A model generated the notes under the pieces. It did no database searches. It was not told where the DNA came from and saw nothing but the letters and a program-made list of their open reading frames with translations. Position numbers and translations under genes: made by a program. Of a stretch of 64,000 nt of DNA, positions 27,029 through 35,355 are shown in pieces. This stretch comes from Myroides indicus. Its GTDB lineage: Bacteria > Bacteroidota > Bacteroidia > Flavobacteriales > Flavobacteriaceae. The stretch is from NCBI RefSeq assembly GCF_004364575.1, contig NZ_SOAG01000013.1, forward strand, positions 21,576 through 85,575. The letters run 5' to 3'. The first letter of the stretch is position 1; the number at the start of each line of letters is the position of its first letter.

Positions 27029-28432
27029 TTACGCTTTATTATATAATGTTATACCTAATTTTTCTTGTTGTTTTAGCTTTATTAATATAGCTAACATTAA
27101 CCAAAAACCATATTGTCTGAAAAAATCAGTCTGCAACCAATTAAAAGACAGTCCTATTAATGATATAAAAACTGTTAATGCAATTAATCTATTGGAATTT
27201 CTTAACGCACGATAGTAAAAAAAAGAATCAAAAATAGCTAACGAGATTAAACCTATAAAAATCATAAAACCTACAACTCCAGTTTCAGCCAATAAACGAG
27301 TATAAATATTATAACCTGACGGAAAAGATTTTACATCCTCATTTTCAAAAAACAGATCAAACTCAAAATTATCTTTAGTTGCCCACTCAGGGTAATGTTT
27401 TCTTTTGTGGTAAGTTTCCTGTCCTAATCCAACACCAAATACAGGATGGTCTATAAATACTTTTAATGAAGCGTATTGCATTCCAAACCGAGTTTTATTA
27501 GATACGCTTTGAGTTAGATTTTTAGAAAAATTTAAAGAATCTGCTTTTTGAGTTATTATTTCTGAAATTTTTCCAATATTCATTATCAATAGTATCAATA
27601 AAACTGGTGAAGTATAAGTTAGTATCTTCGCTATTTTCACTCTTATTTTTCTTCTTCTTAACAATAATATCAAAAATATCAACAACTGTATTGTAACATT
27701 TATTAAGGCTGTCCTAGATCCGGAAAAGAACATAAGAATCAAAACCATAGAAACGGGCAAAAACCGCATGTAAGTTTGTTTAGACGTAAGTATATAACTA
27801 AACATCCAAGGAGCTACCATAATCAGATAATTTCCAAGCGCAGGAACTTCATAAGAAATGGAAGATACTCTACCTCCAGGATCAAGTTTTGTATTTACAA
27901 AAGGGAAAATATCAAAAGCTGAAAGTATTGGCATAAGCTGATAAATTCCAAATACAACAATTAGTATTTCTATAAAACCATAGATAAAAACAAAAACCAA
28001 GCTCCACCACATCACAGCCCTAATAACCGAAAATATTCTTTTTAAAGGATATATTCTAATTACATTCCAGAAGAAGACAGTAAAAATAACCGATGATAAA
28101 AGAAATGATATTAATTGTCTAAAAAAGCGGCTTATCCCTGCTGTCTGTTTAAAATAACTTTCACTAATAGATGGATAATTCAACAACGCACTTAAAAAAA
28201 TCCAACCCAAAAACAATAAAATAATCTTAAAATAAATACTCCTTACAGGTAAAATTATTTTTTTTTCAACAAAACTATCTATGCAAACTAGAAAAAAACC
28301 AAATAAAAAAAAATAGGTGGCCGCTTCGTTTTGATATTCTCCTAAAAAAGAAACACCATCAAACTCATTAAAAGGAATAAAGAAAATCCCTAATAAAAAG
28401 AACAAAACATATATTTTTTTTAATGAATTCAC
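27029..28432 (-). CDS. O-antigen ligase/polymerase family protein (second copy type)
   Basis: A 467-residue membrane protein with about eleven hydrophobic segments and a periplasmic loop (about 310-390) bearing FGVGLGQETY and a conserved Arg-rich flank, the Wzy_C pattern. It starts at GTG; this start is in the same frame as the preceding rfbD, 33 bases after its stop. A basic stretch (RRRKIRVKIAK) lies mid-protein on the cytoplasmic side. It and the gene at 22337-23566 are two members of one superfamily in a single operon: a polymerase and a ligase, or two polymerases. Confidence 0.8.
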   Translation of the reverse strand: MNSLKKIYVLFFLLGIFFIPFNEFDGVSFLGEYQNEAATYFFLFGFFLVCIDSFVEKKIILPVRSIYFKIILLFLGWIFLSALLNYPSISESYFKQTAGISRFFRQLISFLLSSVIFTVFFWNVIRIYPLKRIFSVIRAVMWWSLVFVFIYGFIEILIVVFGIYQLMPILSAFDIFPFVNTKLDPGGRVSSISYEVPALGNYLIMVAPWMFSYILTSKQTYMRFLPVSMVLILMFFSGSRTALINVTIQLLIFLILLLRRRKIRVKIAKILTYTSPVLLILLIMNIGKISEIITQKADSLNFSKNLTQSVSNKTRFGMQYASLKVFIDHPVFGVGLGQETYHKRKHYPEWATKDNFEFDLFFENEDVKSFPSGYNIYTRLLAETGVVGFMIFIGLISLAIFDSFFYYRALRNSNRLIALTVFISLIGLSFNWLQTDFFRQYGFWLMLAILIKLKQQEKLGITLYNKA

Positions 28433-28465
28433 GCTTTTTTTTAAGATATTACTAAGAATAGTTTT

Positions 28466-29242
28466 CTAAACTTTACTGCTCAACACACTATATTTCGGTC
28501 TCTTTGCTTTAGCAGGATACTCCGAAGTAGATATTGGATTAACTGTTATATTTATATTATTTTTCTTGAAAATTTCAACTGCAAAATCATACCATGAATA
28601 TATTTTTTCGCCACAAAAATGATACAATCCAAATGGACGTTTTTCTTCTACCAATCCCACAATATAGCAAGCTAAATCCAAGGCATCCGTTGGACAGCCT
28701 ATCTGGTCGTTTACAACATTTATTTCTTTTTTCTCCCTCGCCAGTCTCAACATTGTGTTTTTAAAATTATGTCCAAAATCAGAGTACACCCAAGATGTTC
28801 GAACAATATAATACTCCCGCATTATTTTCTGGATGTATTGCTCTCCCTTTAACTTTGATGCGCCATAGACATTTATCGGATTAGGACTATCATTTACTGT
28901 ATAAGGTTTCTCCTTATCCCCATCAAAAACAAAATCAGTAGAAAGGTGAAGCAAAACAACTTTATTCTGATGACAAATTTCTGCAATATATTTTAGAGAT
29001 TCTGAATTTACTAAAAAAGCTTTTTCTACCTCATCTTCTGCACTATCTACCGCTGTATAAGCAGCCAGATTAAAACAAACATCCGGGCGGTATAACTTTA
29101 CTACTTCTTTAAATTTTTCAGAATCAGTGATATTCAACAACGCAGAATCACAAAAAATAAAATCAATTTCTGCAAATTGTCTCGAAACAGACTGTAATGC
29201 CTGCCCTACCTGTCCATTTGCTCCCGTAACTAAAATTCGCAT
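28466..29242 (-). CDS. rfbD: dTDP-4-dehydrorhamnose reductase, short C terminus
   Basis: Last step of dTDP-L-rhamnose synthesis, NADPH reduction of the 4-keto sugar. N-terminal GANGQVGQAL, AAYTAVDSAEDE, STDFVFDG, YGASKLKGE (catalytic Tyr and Lys) and TSWVYSDFG are all intact. At 258 residues it ends at PKYSVLSSKV, where family members normally continue for about 25 residues (K-x-F-G-I type end). The catalytic part is complete, so it may still work, but the in-frame TAG at 28466-28468 looks like an early stop. It overlaps rfbC by 13 bases. Confidence 0.85.
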   Translation of the reverse strand: MRILVTGANGQVGQALQSVSRQFAEIDFIFCDSALLNITDSEKFKEVVKLYRPDVCFNLAAYTAVDSAEDEVEKAFLVNSESLKYIAEICHQNKVVLLHLSTDFVFDGDKEKPYTVNDSPNPINVYGASKLKGEQYIQKIMREYYIVRTSWVYSDFGHNFKNTMLRLAREKKEINVVNDQIGCPTDALDLACYIVGLVEEKRPFGLYHFCGEKIYSWYDFAVEIFKKNNINITVNPISTSEYPAKAKRPKYSVLSSKV

Positions 29243-29790
29243 ATTGGTAAATGGTGTTTAAAAGAGGGCAGACACAAATCTTTCTCTGAAATAATCAGGT
29301 TTTCAATACCCTCTAAATTCCATTCAATATTAAGCTCATAATCGTTATAGATTATTCCTCCTTCGGCTTCCTTATTGTAATAGTTATCGCATTTATATGA
29401 AAAAATAGCTGTATTACTTAAAACTAGAAAACCATGTGCAAAACCTTTGGGGATGAAAATCTGTTTTTGATTCCTATCATTCAAAATTTCTTTAATGTAT
29501 TGTCCATAGGTTTTAGAATCAGGGCGAATATCTACTATTACATCTAATACTTCTCCCTGAATAACGCGAACTAATTTTGCCTGCTGATACTTTCCTCTTT
29601 GATAATGTAACCCTCGTAACACGCCTTTTGAAGAAACTGATTGATTGTCCTGTATCCAGCAAATCTCCTGTCCTGTAGTTTTTGTAAACTTTGTGTGATG
29701 ATAGCTCTCAAAAAAACAACCTCTTTCATCAAAAAACACAGTAGGCTCAATGATAAAACAATCTTTTAAAGCAGTTTTTGTCACTTTCAT
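29230..29790 (-). CDS. rfbC: dTDP-4-dehydrorhamnose 3,5-epimerase
   Basis: Cupin-fold epimerase making dTDP-4-keto-L-rhamnose. Signature residues: FFDERGCFFESYH, QDNQSVSSKGVLRGLHYQ (catalytic His in LHYQ), VRVIQGEVLDVIVDIR and IFIPKGFAHGFLVLS. The 186-residue length is standard. It is 4 bases after the Wzz-like gene and overlaps rfbD. rfbA and rfbB are not in this window, so the first two rhamnose steps must be encoded elsewhere or shared with another locus. Confidence 0.93.
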   Translation of the reverse strand: MKVTKTALKDCFIIEPTVFFDERGCFFESYHHTKFTKTTGQEICWIQDNQSVSSKGVLRGLHYQRGKYQQAKLVRVIQGEVLDVIVDIRPDSKTYGQYIKEILNDRNQKQIFIPKGFAHGFLVLSNTAIFSYKCDNYYNKEAEGGIIYNDYELNIEWNLEGIENLIISEKDLCLPSFKHHLPICEF

Positions 29791-29794
29791 ATTA

Positions 29795-30772
29795 TTACTG
29801 CTTATTTATAGCTCTATATTTCTTGTATGTTCTTACTCCCAAATTTCCGATTACAAATAAAAAAACAAATAACACAGGAAGCTTTATTTCTTTACCAAGC
29901 TTACTAACTCTCTTCTTTTCTGATTTTTCTTTTTCTATTTCGCTTTCCTTCGTTTCAAACCGATAAACCTCAAATAATACTTCTTCTCCTTCCAATATTT
30001 TAAGCTCAACTTCTGATAAAACTTTCAGCAGATTATCCTTTTCAGTAACCAAATTAGCTAGGTCGTCTGATTGTACCGTTTCTCCTTTGTCCAGAATAGA
30101 ATTGATTTGATTAAGAGATTTAAATAATTCTTCTTTTCTAAAAATTAACCTGTCAAGCTCGATATTTTTTCTACTTTTATAATAAGGCTCTTCTGAAACT
30201 TGCTTTTGAAAAGATTTAAAAAATGTATTAAAATCAAAACTTTCTAATACCTCGAAAGATATTTTCTGATAGCGGTATTTTTTATTTGTCGCACTATTAT
30301 ACAGTAATTCCTGATATCTTTGAACCTTACTATTCAGAACTGAGAGGGTGTGAACATTCATTCTATTTTCATCCATTAAATCATAGATATTTTCAACTCC
30401 CTGAATCCTAATTTCTTTAATACCTTCTGTAAGTGGTTCTTTATCCTCATAATGATTAATCCAGTCAATTATAAAATCAATAGAACCATAATTAGGTACA
30501 ACTACAACCTCATACATTTTAGTTTTATCGGAATTTGTCAAATCAAATGTCTTTTCTCCGACAGCTCCCGTTGATGTTCGATCCAAAAAATATCCCAATC
30601 CAAAACCAATTGCAATAAGCAAAATCAAGTAAATTGCATTTTTAATAATAAAACGAACCATTCTATAAAAGCAAAGTCCTACCGAATTTGACAACGATTT
30701 AAAAAAACTTTTTAATTCATTAAATGTAATCTCGTCAAAATGGTCCGGATTATTTTGAGTTTTATTTTCCAT
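29795..30772 (-). CDS. Wzz-like chain-length/export regulator (two TM, periplasmic coiled coil)
   Basis: A 325-residue inner-membrane protein with one helix near the N terminus (about 44-63), a long periplasmic region with helical coiled-coil stretches (about 220-280) and a second helix near the C terminus (about 297-313). This is the layout of polysaccharide co-polymerases (Wzz), which set glycan chain length together with Wzy. No kinase domain is present, so it is not Wzc. Sequence similarity to textbook Wzz is weak, so I rely on topology and location between DUF6909 and rfbC in the polysaccharide operon. Confidence 0.65.
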   Translation of the reverse strand: MENKTQNNPDHFDEITFNELKSFFKSLSNSVGLCFYRMVRFIIKNAIYLILLIAIGFGLGYFLDRTSTGAVGEKTFDLTNSDKTKMYEVVVVPNYGSIDFIIDWINHYEDKEPLTEGIKEIRIQGVENIYDLMDENRMNVHTLSVLNSKVQRYQELLYNSATNKKYRYQKISFEVLESFDFNTFFKSFQKQVSEEPYYKSRKNIELDRLIFRKEELFKSLNQINSILDKGETVQSDDLANLVTEKDNLLKVLSEVELKILEGEEVLFEVYRFETKESEIEKEKSEKKRVSKLGKEIKLPVLFVFLFVIGNLGVRTYKKYRAINKQ

Positions 30773-30776
30773 AATG

Positions 30777-32456
30777 CTATTTTATATTAAAAATCTGTTC
30801 CAAAATTTTTATCGTAATTAAATAGGTTGGTTTTACCCCTGTTGTTCCCAATCCTCCTGAAGCTAACGTACTTCCTGTTTCCAAAGGATTATCGGAAGCA
30901 TAATAAGCATATCGGACTTTGACATCCGGATTTATGCTTTTTCTAATCTTAGAAGCAGATTGTACAGCTTTTTGATAATGAGCACCTTCCATTTCCAATC
31001 CAATTACTCCCCAGGTAGAATCGTGGAAAAACTTCAACAAATCTTTGTTTTGTAATGAAGTTCCCAAAACCGTTACCATCGTTCCTTCATAAACCGGAAT
31101 ATCTAAATCTTTAAACAGATCTGCTGTCAACTCATTTTCAAAAGGATAATTATCACCTGTACCTTCATTAATATGTGCAAACGGAATCATAATATCTCCT
31201 TTCTGCCCTGCTAAAATTCCCGCTTTCCCCATTACAGAAACAGATTTTACATTAATCAATGTATTTTTTTGATAAGGTTTTAGCAATTCATCTATGGTTT
31301 CATAAGCCTGTTCGCCAAAAGCATAATCCATCACAATAATAACAGGAAATTCCTCCTCCACCTTAACATCGGCAAAGTTAGTATTATTAAAGTTTATTTT
31401 TGCTGTATCAAATATCTGAACATCAATATTGGTTCCTGATTCATCTGGTAAAAAAACCATCCCTTCACTTAACGCCCTTTCTTTTACTAAATTGCGAAGA
31501 TGGCTATTTTCTGACTTGCTCAATTCTTCATAAATTTCTAGTTCAGATTCAACCTCTATTTCCTTTCTTATTACCGAAGGAGCAAAAATAGAATTCATCA
31601 CACTATGCATATTTGCGCTGATAATGTGTATAGGTCGGTTTAAAATACCTTTATCCTGTAAAACGCCTTTGATTCTGTCTGACCATATTTCTCCATAAAT
31701 ATGATGTCCTAAACGCTCTCTCAATAAAGGGCTAAATGTAATCGTTCTCTTATTATTATCAACATCCTCCTCTATAGCAAGTTTTCCCAACCAATAAATT
31801 ACGTCTAAAAAACGATCCGGATTATTGGGAACTTCAAATTTTTCATAAGCTGAAAGCACTTCCAAAAACGACCTGCCTAAAACATTTGACAAACGAGAAA
31901 TAATCACTTCTTTTTCCTCCAATTCTAACGGCTCTTTTTGTTGTGCGCTAAATTCAATCTTTTTCCAATCACGCGTTACCTTTCCGTCTTCATCAATTAA
32001 AACTCTGTCTTTAATTTTATGCGATTCAATAAAAATAAAAGTCAAATGAGTCAGAACATCGTATATATCTGATCTTCCTCTTGTGATTTCAATGTTCATC
32101 TGCTCTTCATCAATTCTATAGCAATTTCTTCTTCGCTTTGGAGGAACTATTGCTTCAAAATGAGAAAAAGAATATCCTTCATCTGATGTTAAATTAATAT
32201 ATCTACACTCCTCTATTCCAACAGGTAAGCGTTCAATAACATAGAGTAACCCGTTGAGTTCAACTTTTTCTTCGGCAATAGATCCGTAAATTTCAGGACG
32301 AAGTTCCAGCAGTCCTTCTCTTAAAGTATCCCCGGAAACTCCCATGGGTTTGTAAAAACCTCTGTTAAACAAATGTCGCATTGTAATATACATCCGCTCT
32401 ATTGCTGCGGATGATATTTGTGCTCTTGTTCGATATGTATTTTTTATCTCTTTCAT
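30777..32456 (-). CDS. DUF6909 family protein with a nucleoside-phosphorylase-like C-terminal half
   Basis: A 559-residue cytosolic protein that I match to the flavobacterial family DUF6909, function unknown. Reading the C-terminal third beside mtnN in this same window shows the same motif order: PVIIVMDYAFG, VMGKAGIL (like the glycine loop), GDIMIPFAH (like GDVVIASEL), EGTMVTVLGT, LEMEGAHYQKA (about 487-497; MTAN has VEMEGAAIAQV) and YYASDNPLET with Asp522 at the catalytic Asp place (MTAN: ISDNAN). The N-terminal 300 residues are unrecognised and helical. It lies 15 bases after a GH3-like gene and 4 bases before the Wzz-like gene. The link to purine/uridine phosphorylases is my inference. 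Confidence 0.7.
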   Translation of the reverse strand: MKEIKNTYRTRAQISSAAIERMYITMRHLFNRGFYKPMGVSGDTLREGLLELRPEIYGSIAEEKVELNGLLYVIERLPVGIEECRYINLTSDEGYSFSHFEAIVPPKRRRNCYRIDEEQMNIEITRGRSDIYDVLTHLTFIFIESHKIKDRVLIDEDGKVTRDWKKIEFSAQQKEPLELEEKEVIISRLSNVLGRSFLEVLSAYEKFEVPNNPDRFLDVIYWLGKLAIEEDVDNNKRTITFSPLLRERLGHHIYGEIWSDRIKGVLQDKGILNRPIHIISANMHSVMNSIFAPSVIRKEIEVESELEIYEELSKSENSHLRNLVKERALSEGMVFLPDESGTNIDVQIFDTAKINFNNTNFADVKVEEEFPVIIVMDYAFGEQAYETIDELLKPYQKNTLINVKSVSVMGKAGILAGQKGDIMIPFAHINEGTGDNYPFENELTADLFKDLDIPVYEGTMVTVLGTSLQNKDLLKFFHDSTWGVIGLEMEGAHYQKAVQSASKIRKSINPDVKVRYAYYASDNPLETGSTLASGGLGTTGVKPTYLITIKILEQIFNIK

Positions 32457-32471
32457 GCTTTTTTTTATTAA

Positions 32472-33953
32472 TTATTGTAACTTGTCAGCAATACTTCTGT
32501 CGTTGCTCAACCTGGGTAACTTATTTTGTCCTCCCAACTTTCCTATACTTTTCATATATTTTTGAAAACCTTCTTTTTTAACCAATTTTATAACCAAAGG
32601 CTTCAAAACTTTTCCTGCTATTAAATCATCATAATATACATTTTGTTTTCGTAAAGCAAAATCTATTTTTAAAGCAAAATCTTCTATGTTTTCCGGTTTT
32701 GTTTCAAATTCAATAAACCATTCGTGATAAGGCAAACCTTCATCGGGAGTAATTTGAGGAGCAACCGTAAATTCATTTACCTGAACATCTGTTCCCAAGA
32801 TTGCTTCTTCTAAAGCCGTTTCAACTTCTTTGGCAATTACGTGCTCTCCAAAAGCCGAAATAAAGTGTTTTATTCTCCCCGACACCACGATTCTATAAGG
32901 TTTTTTACTTATAAATTGTACGGTATCACCAACATTATACCCCCACAATCCGGCATTAGTAGAAATGATTAAAGCATAATTCACACCTAGTTCTACTTCT
33001 CCTATAGTGTATCTCTTCGGATGTTCATCAAAAAATTCATTTGCTTTTACAAACTCATAAAAAATTCCTCCATCAAGCAATAGCAATAGTCCTTTTTCTG
33101 TTTGCGAATCCTGATAAGCAAAAAAACCTTCTGAAGCCGGAAATGTCTCTATTGAAGGAACTTTTCTTCCTATCAGCTTTTCAAATTTAGCTCTATAAGG
33201 TTCAAAATTAACTCCTCCGTAGATAAAAAGCTTAAAATTGGGAAAAATATCCCCTACCGGCTTTTGTTCTTTCTTTTTTAATTTTTCAAAATACATTTGA
33301 ACCCAGCTTGGAATTCCTGAAATAACAGACATATCCTGATTTACAGTTTCATCTACAATTGCTTCCACTTTAGTTTCCCAATCCTCAATGCAATTAGTCT
33401 GCCAGCTTGGCAAGCGGTTCTTCTGTAAATAACCTGGTACGTAATGAGCAACAATTCCCGACAATCTACCAAACTTTATTCCTTTTTTTTCTTCCAAAAT
33501 CGGACTTCCTTGCAGAAATATCATTCTTCCATCAACAAATTCAGCATTTCCGGTTTCATAAATGTATTCCAAAATAGCATTCCTTGCCGCCTTAATGTGA
33601 TAGGGCATCGATTCTTTAGTAAGCGGAATATATTTTGCTCCTGATGTAGTTCCTGAAGTCTTGGCAAAGTAAACCGGTTTCCCCTTCCAAAGCACATTTT
33701 CTTCCCCTTCTATTACCCGATGAATATAGGGGCTTAATGCCTCGTAATCTCTTATAGGAACATTGTTTACAAAATCCTCATGAGTTTTAATACTCCTAAA
33801 ATTGTGTTCTTGTCCGAAAGCTGTATTTTGTGCTTGCTTTACTAACGACAAAAATATTTTGTATTGTGTTTCCACAGGGCTATTAACCCATTTTTGAGTA
33901 TTGTTATGTACTATTGAAGCAAAAATTTTAGCTGCGAATGATTTTATCGACAT
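32472..33953 (-). CDS. GH3-family acyl-adenylating enzyme
   Basis: Member of the GH3 (auxin-responsive promoter) family of the ANL superfamily, which activates carboxylates with ATP and in plants joins them to amino acids. The adenylate motif TSGTTSGAKY (about 99-108) and FIYGGVNFEPY are conserved, along with ETFPASEGFFAYQ and WGYNVGDTVQF. I choose the ATG at 33953 (493 residues); a TTG four codons upstream is also open. It starts 4 bases after the M23 gene stop. Such proteins are widespread in Bacteroidota but their substrate is unknown; the operon hints at an envelope or glycan precursor. Confidence 0.85.
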   Translation of the reverse strand: MSIKSFAAKIFASIVHNNTQKWVNSPVETQYKIFLSLVKQAQNTAFGQEHNFRSIKTHEDFVNNVPIRDYEALSPYIHRVIEGEENVLWKGKPVYFAKTSGTTSGAKYIPLTKESMPYHIKAARNAILEYIYETGNAEFVDGRMIFLQGSPILEEKKGIKFGRLSGIVAHYVPGYLQKNRLPSWQTNCIEDWETKVEAIVDETVNQDMSVISGIPSWVQMYFEKLKKKEQKPVGDIFPNFKLFIYGGVNFEPYRAKFEKLIGRKVPSIETFPASEGFFAYQDSQTEKGLLLLLDGGIFYEFVKANEFFDEHPKRYTIGEVELGVNYALIISTNAGLWGYNVGDTVQFISKKPYRIVVSGRIKHFISAFGEHVIAKEVETALEEAILGTDVQVNEFTVAPQITPDEGLPYHEWFIEFETKPENIEDFALKIDFALRKQNVYYDDLIAGKVLKPLVIKLVKKEGFQKYMKSIGKLGGQNKLPRLSNDRSIADKLQ

Positions 33954-33957
33954 AATT

Positions 33958-34836
33958 TTATTCAAAATCTATAAATAAAGTGGCATCTAATGGATAATTA
34001 TCTTTCCATAGTTCAAAATGGAAATATTGAGAATCTTCCGTTGTGCTTTCTGTTTTTTCTCCGTCATGAAGACCTAAAACTTCACCGGATTTAACGGTTT
34101 CATACTCGGATTTCGTTAACGTTGATAAATGTTTATATACCGAAATCAAGCCTCCTTCGTGCAAGACAATAATAGTATGTCCGTCTTTAATTGTCCAATC
34201 TACAAACAAAACTGTTCCTTTGGCAATTGCTTTTACAGGGGTGTTCTTAGAAACCAGAAAATCAACTCCAAAATGATAAGTACTCGGATCATATTTTCGG
34301 ACTACTTCACCATCCACCGGCGAAAACAAAACCTGATTTACTCTTGGTGTTTCCTCCGTAAAAATATTGTATTTATCCTCTAATCGCACAAATTCTCTAA
34401 GTTCCAGATCTTTTTCGCTTGGCTGTTTATGCTCAATTGCATTGACGGGGTTTCCGGATAACCTCAACGAATCAATACTTTCTTTAGTAATTTCGACTTC
34501 TCCCAAGAGTGCCTTTTTTACAGCATGGATATAAGCGGTATTTTTATAGGCTTCTTCTTCCAACGAATCAACCTTTAAAGCGAGTTCGATTGTTTTTTGT
34601 TTTAATTCAGAAGAAGAATATCCGGGGATATATTCTTTTATAGGAGTAAGGACAAGTAAGATAACTGTTGACAGAATTAATAAAAAAACCAGTGTTGTAC
34701 TTCCGCCCACTACATTCAACAGATTGAGTTTAAAAGAATAAACGTCTTCAAACGTTCTGTCATTCACCACAACAACCCTATACTTGTTTAAAAGTTTATT
34801 TTTCCATTTTTTCTTTTTAATCCCTTTCCCAGACAT
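33958..34836 (-). CDS. M23-family (LytM) protein with coiled coil; HxH motif altered
   Basis: A 292-residue type II inner-membrane protein: basic N terminus, one membrane helix (about 45-66), a coiled coil (about 80-120), and a periplasmic LytM domain (about 185-290). The zinc motif HFGVD is intact and VYKHLS is present, but the second motif, usually HLH, reads YFHFELW, so the first His is Tyr. This may make it a non-cleaving regulator like EnvC-type activators. I start at the ATG at 34836 because a -7 element lies at 34856-34863, inside the longer frame. First gene of the long polysaccharide operon. Confidence 0.83.
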   Translation of the reverse strand: MSGKGIKKKKWKNKLLNKYRVVVVNDRTFEDVYSFKLNLLNVVGGSTTLVFLLILSTVILLVLTPIKEYIPGYSSSELKQKTIELALKVDSLEEEAYKNTAYIHAVKKALLGEVEITKESIDSLRLSGNPVNAIEHKQPSEKDLELREFVRLEDKYNIFTEETPRVNQVLFSPVDGEVVRKYDPSTYHFGVDFLVSKNTPVKAIAKGTVLFVDWTIKDGHTIIVLHEGGLISVYKHLSTLTKSEYETVKSGEVLGLHDGEKTESTTEDSQYFHFELWKDNYPLDATLFIDFE

Positions 34837-34855
34837 ACGCTGTACTTTTTCCACA

Positions 34856-34863
34856 CAAATATA
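34856..34863 (-). promoter_or_regulatory. Bacteroidota -7 element heading the M23/GH3/polysaccharide operon
   Basis: Minus strand TATATTTG, 20 bases before the ATG at 34836. It decides that start over the upstream ATG at 34890 and probably drives eleven genes down to 22337. Confidence 0.5.
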
Positions 34864-34991
34864 GCAATTATAAAAATTGGCATTCTTCATTTTTAGTTTT
34901 AATTCACACCAAAAAGACTCAATATGTTAATCTTAAACTATTAAACGTTAAATAAAGGAATAAAACCTCAAACGGATTCTTTTTTTATCTT

Positions 34992-34999
34992 TATATTTG
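34992..34999 (+). promoter_or_regulatory. Bacteroidota -7 element for tatA
   Basis: TATATTTG matches TAnnTTTG, 29 bases before the tatA ATG. No clear -33 TTG. Confidence 0.45.
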
Positions 35000-35028
35000 T
35001 AGCTATCAAATGTTTCAAACAAAATACT

Positions 35029-35244
35029 ATGAATTCATTACATATTTTTTTGGGGATGGTAGGACCATGGCAAATAGTTATTATTGTCGCTATTATTCTT
35101 TTGCTGTTCGGAGGTAAAAAAATTCCTGAACTGATGAAAGGGCTTGGTACTGGAATTAAAGAATTTAAAGACGCTACCAAAGACGAAAATGCTCAACAAA
35201 CAAGCAAAAAAGACACAACATCAAACGAAAATAAAACAGAATAG
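35029..35244 (+). CDS. tatA: Twin-arginine translocase subunit TatA
   Basis: A 71-residue pore-forming subunit of the Tat pathway, which exports folded proteins. One membrane helix (about 14-25, VIIVAIILLLFGG) is followed by the hinge and amphipathic helix KKIPELMKGLGTGIKEFKDA and an acidic, Lys-rich tail. The FGGKKIPEL sequence is the TatA/E signature. It is a single gene with its own promoter and a strong terminator, lying head to head with the M23 gene. No tatC is in the window. Confidence 0.95.
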   Translation: MNSLHIFLGMVGPWQIVIIVAIILLLFGGKKIPELMKGLGTGIKEFKDATKDENAQQTSKKDTTSNENKTE

Positions 35245-35274
35245 CAGTAAATTTTACTGTTTTCAACCAACAAA

Positions 35275-35307
35275 AAAGCACCTTACTCTTATTTTGTAAG
35301 GTGCTTT
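35275..35307. terminator. Terminator downstream of tatA
   Basis: Arms AAAGCACCTTAC (35275-35286) and GTAAGGTGCTTT (35296-35307) around a 9-base loop, followed by a T run. Confidence 0.88.
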
Positions 35308-35355
35308 CTGTTTTTTTACCAAACAAAAAAATCCAAGTACTTACTTTAAAATCCT

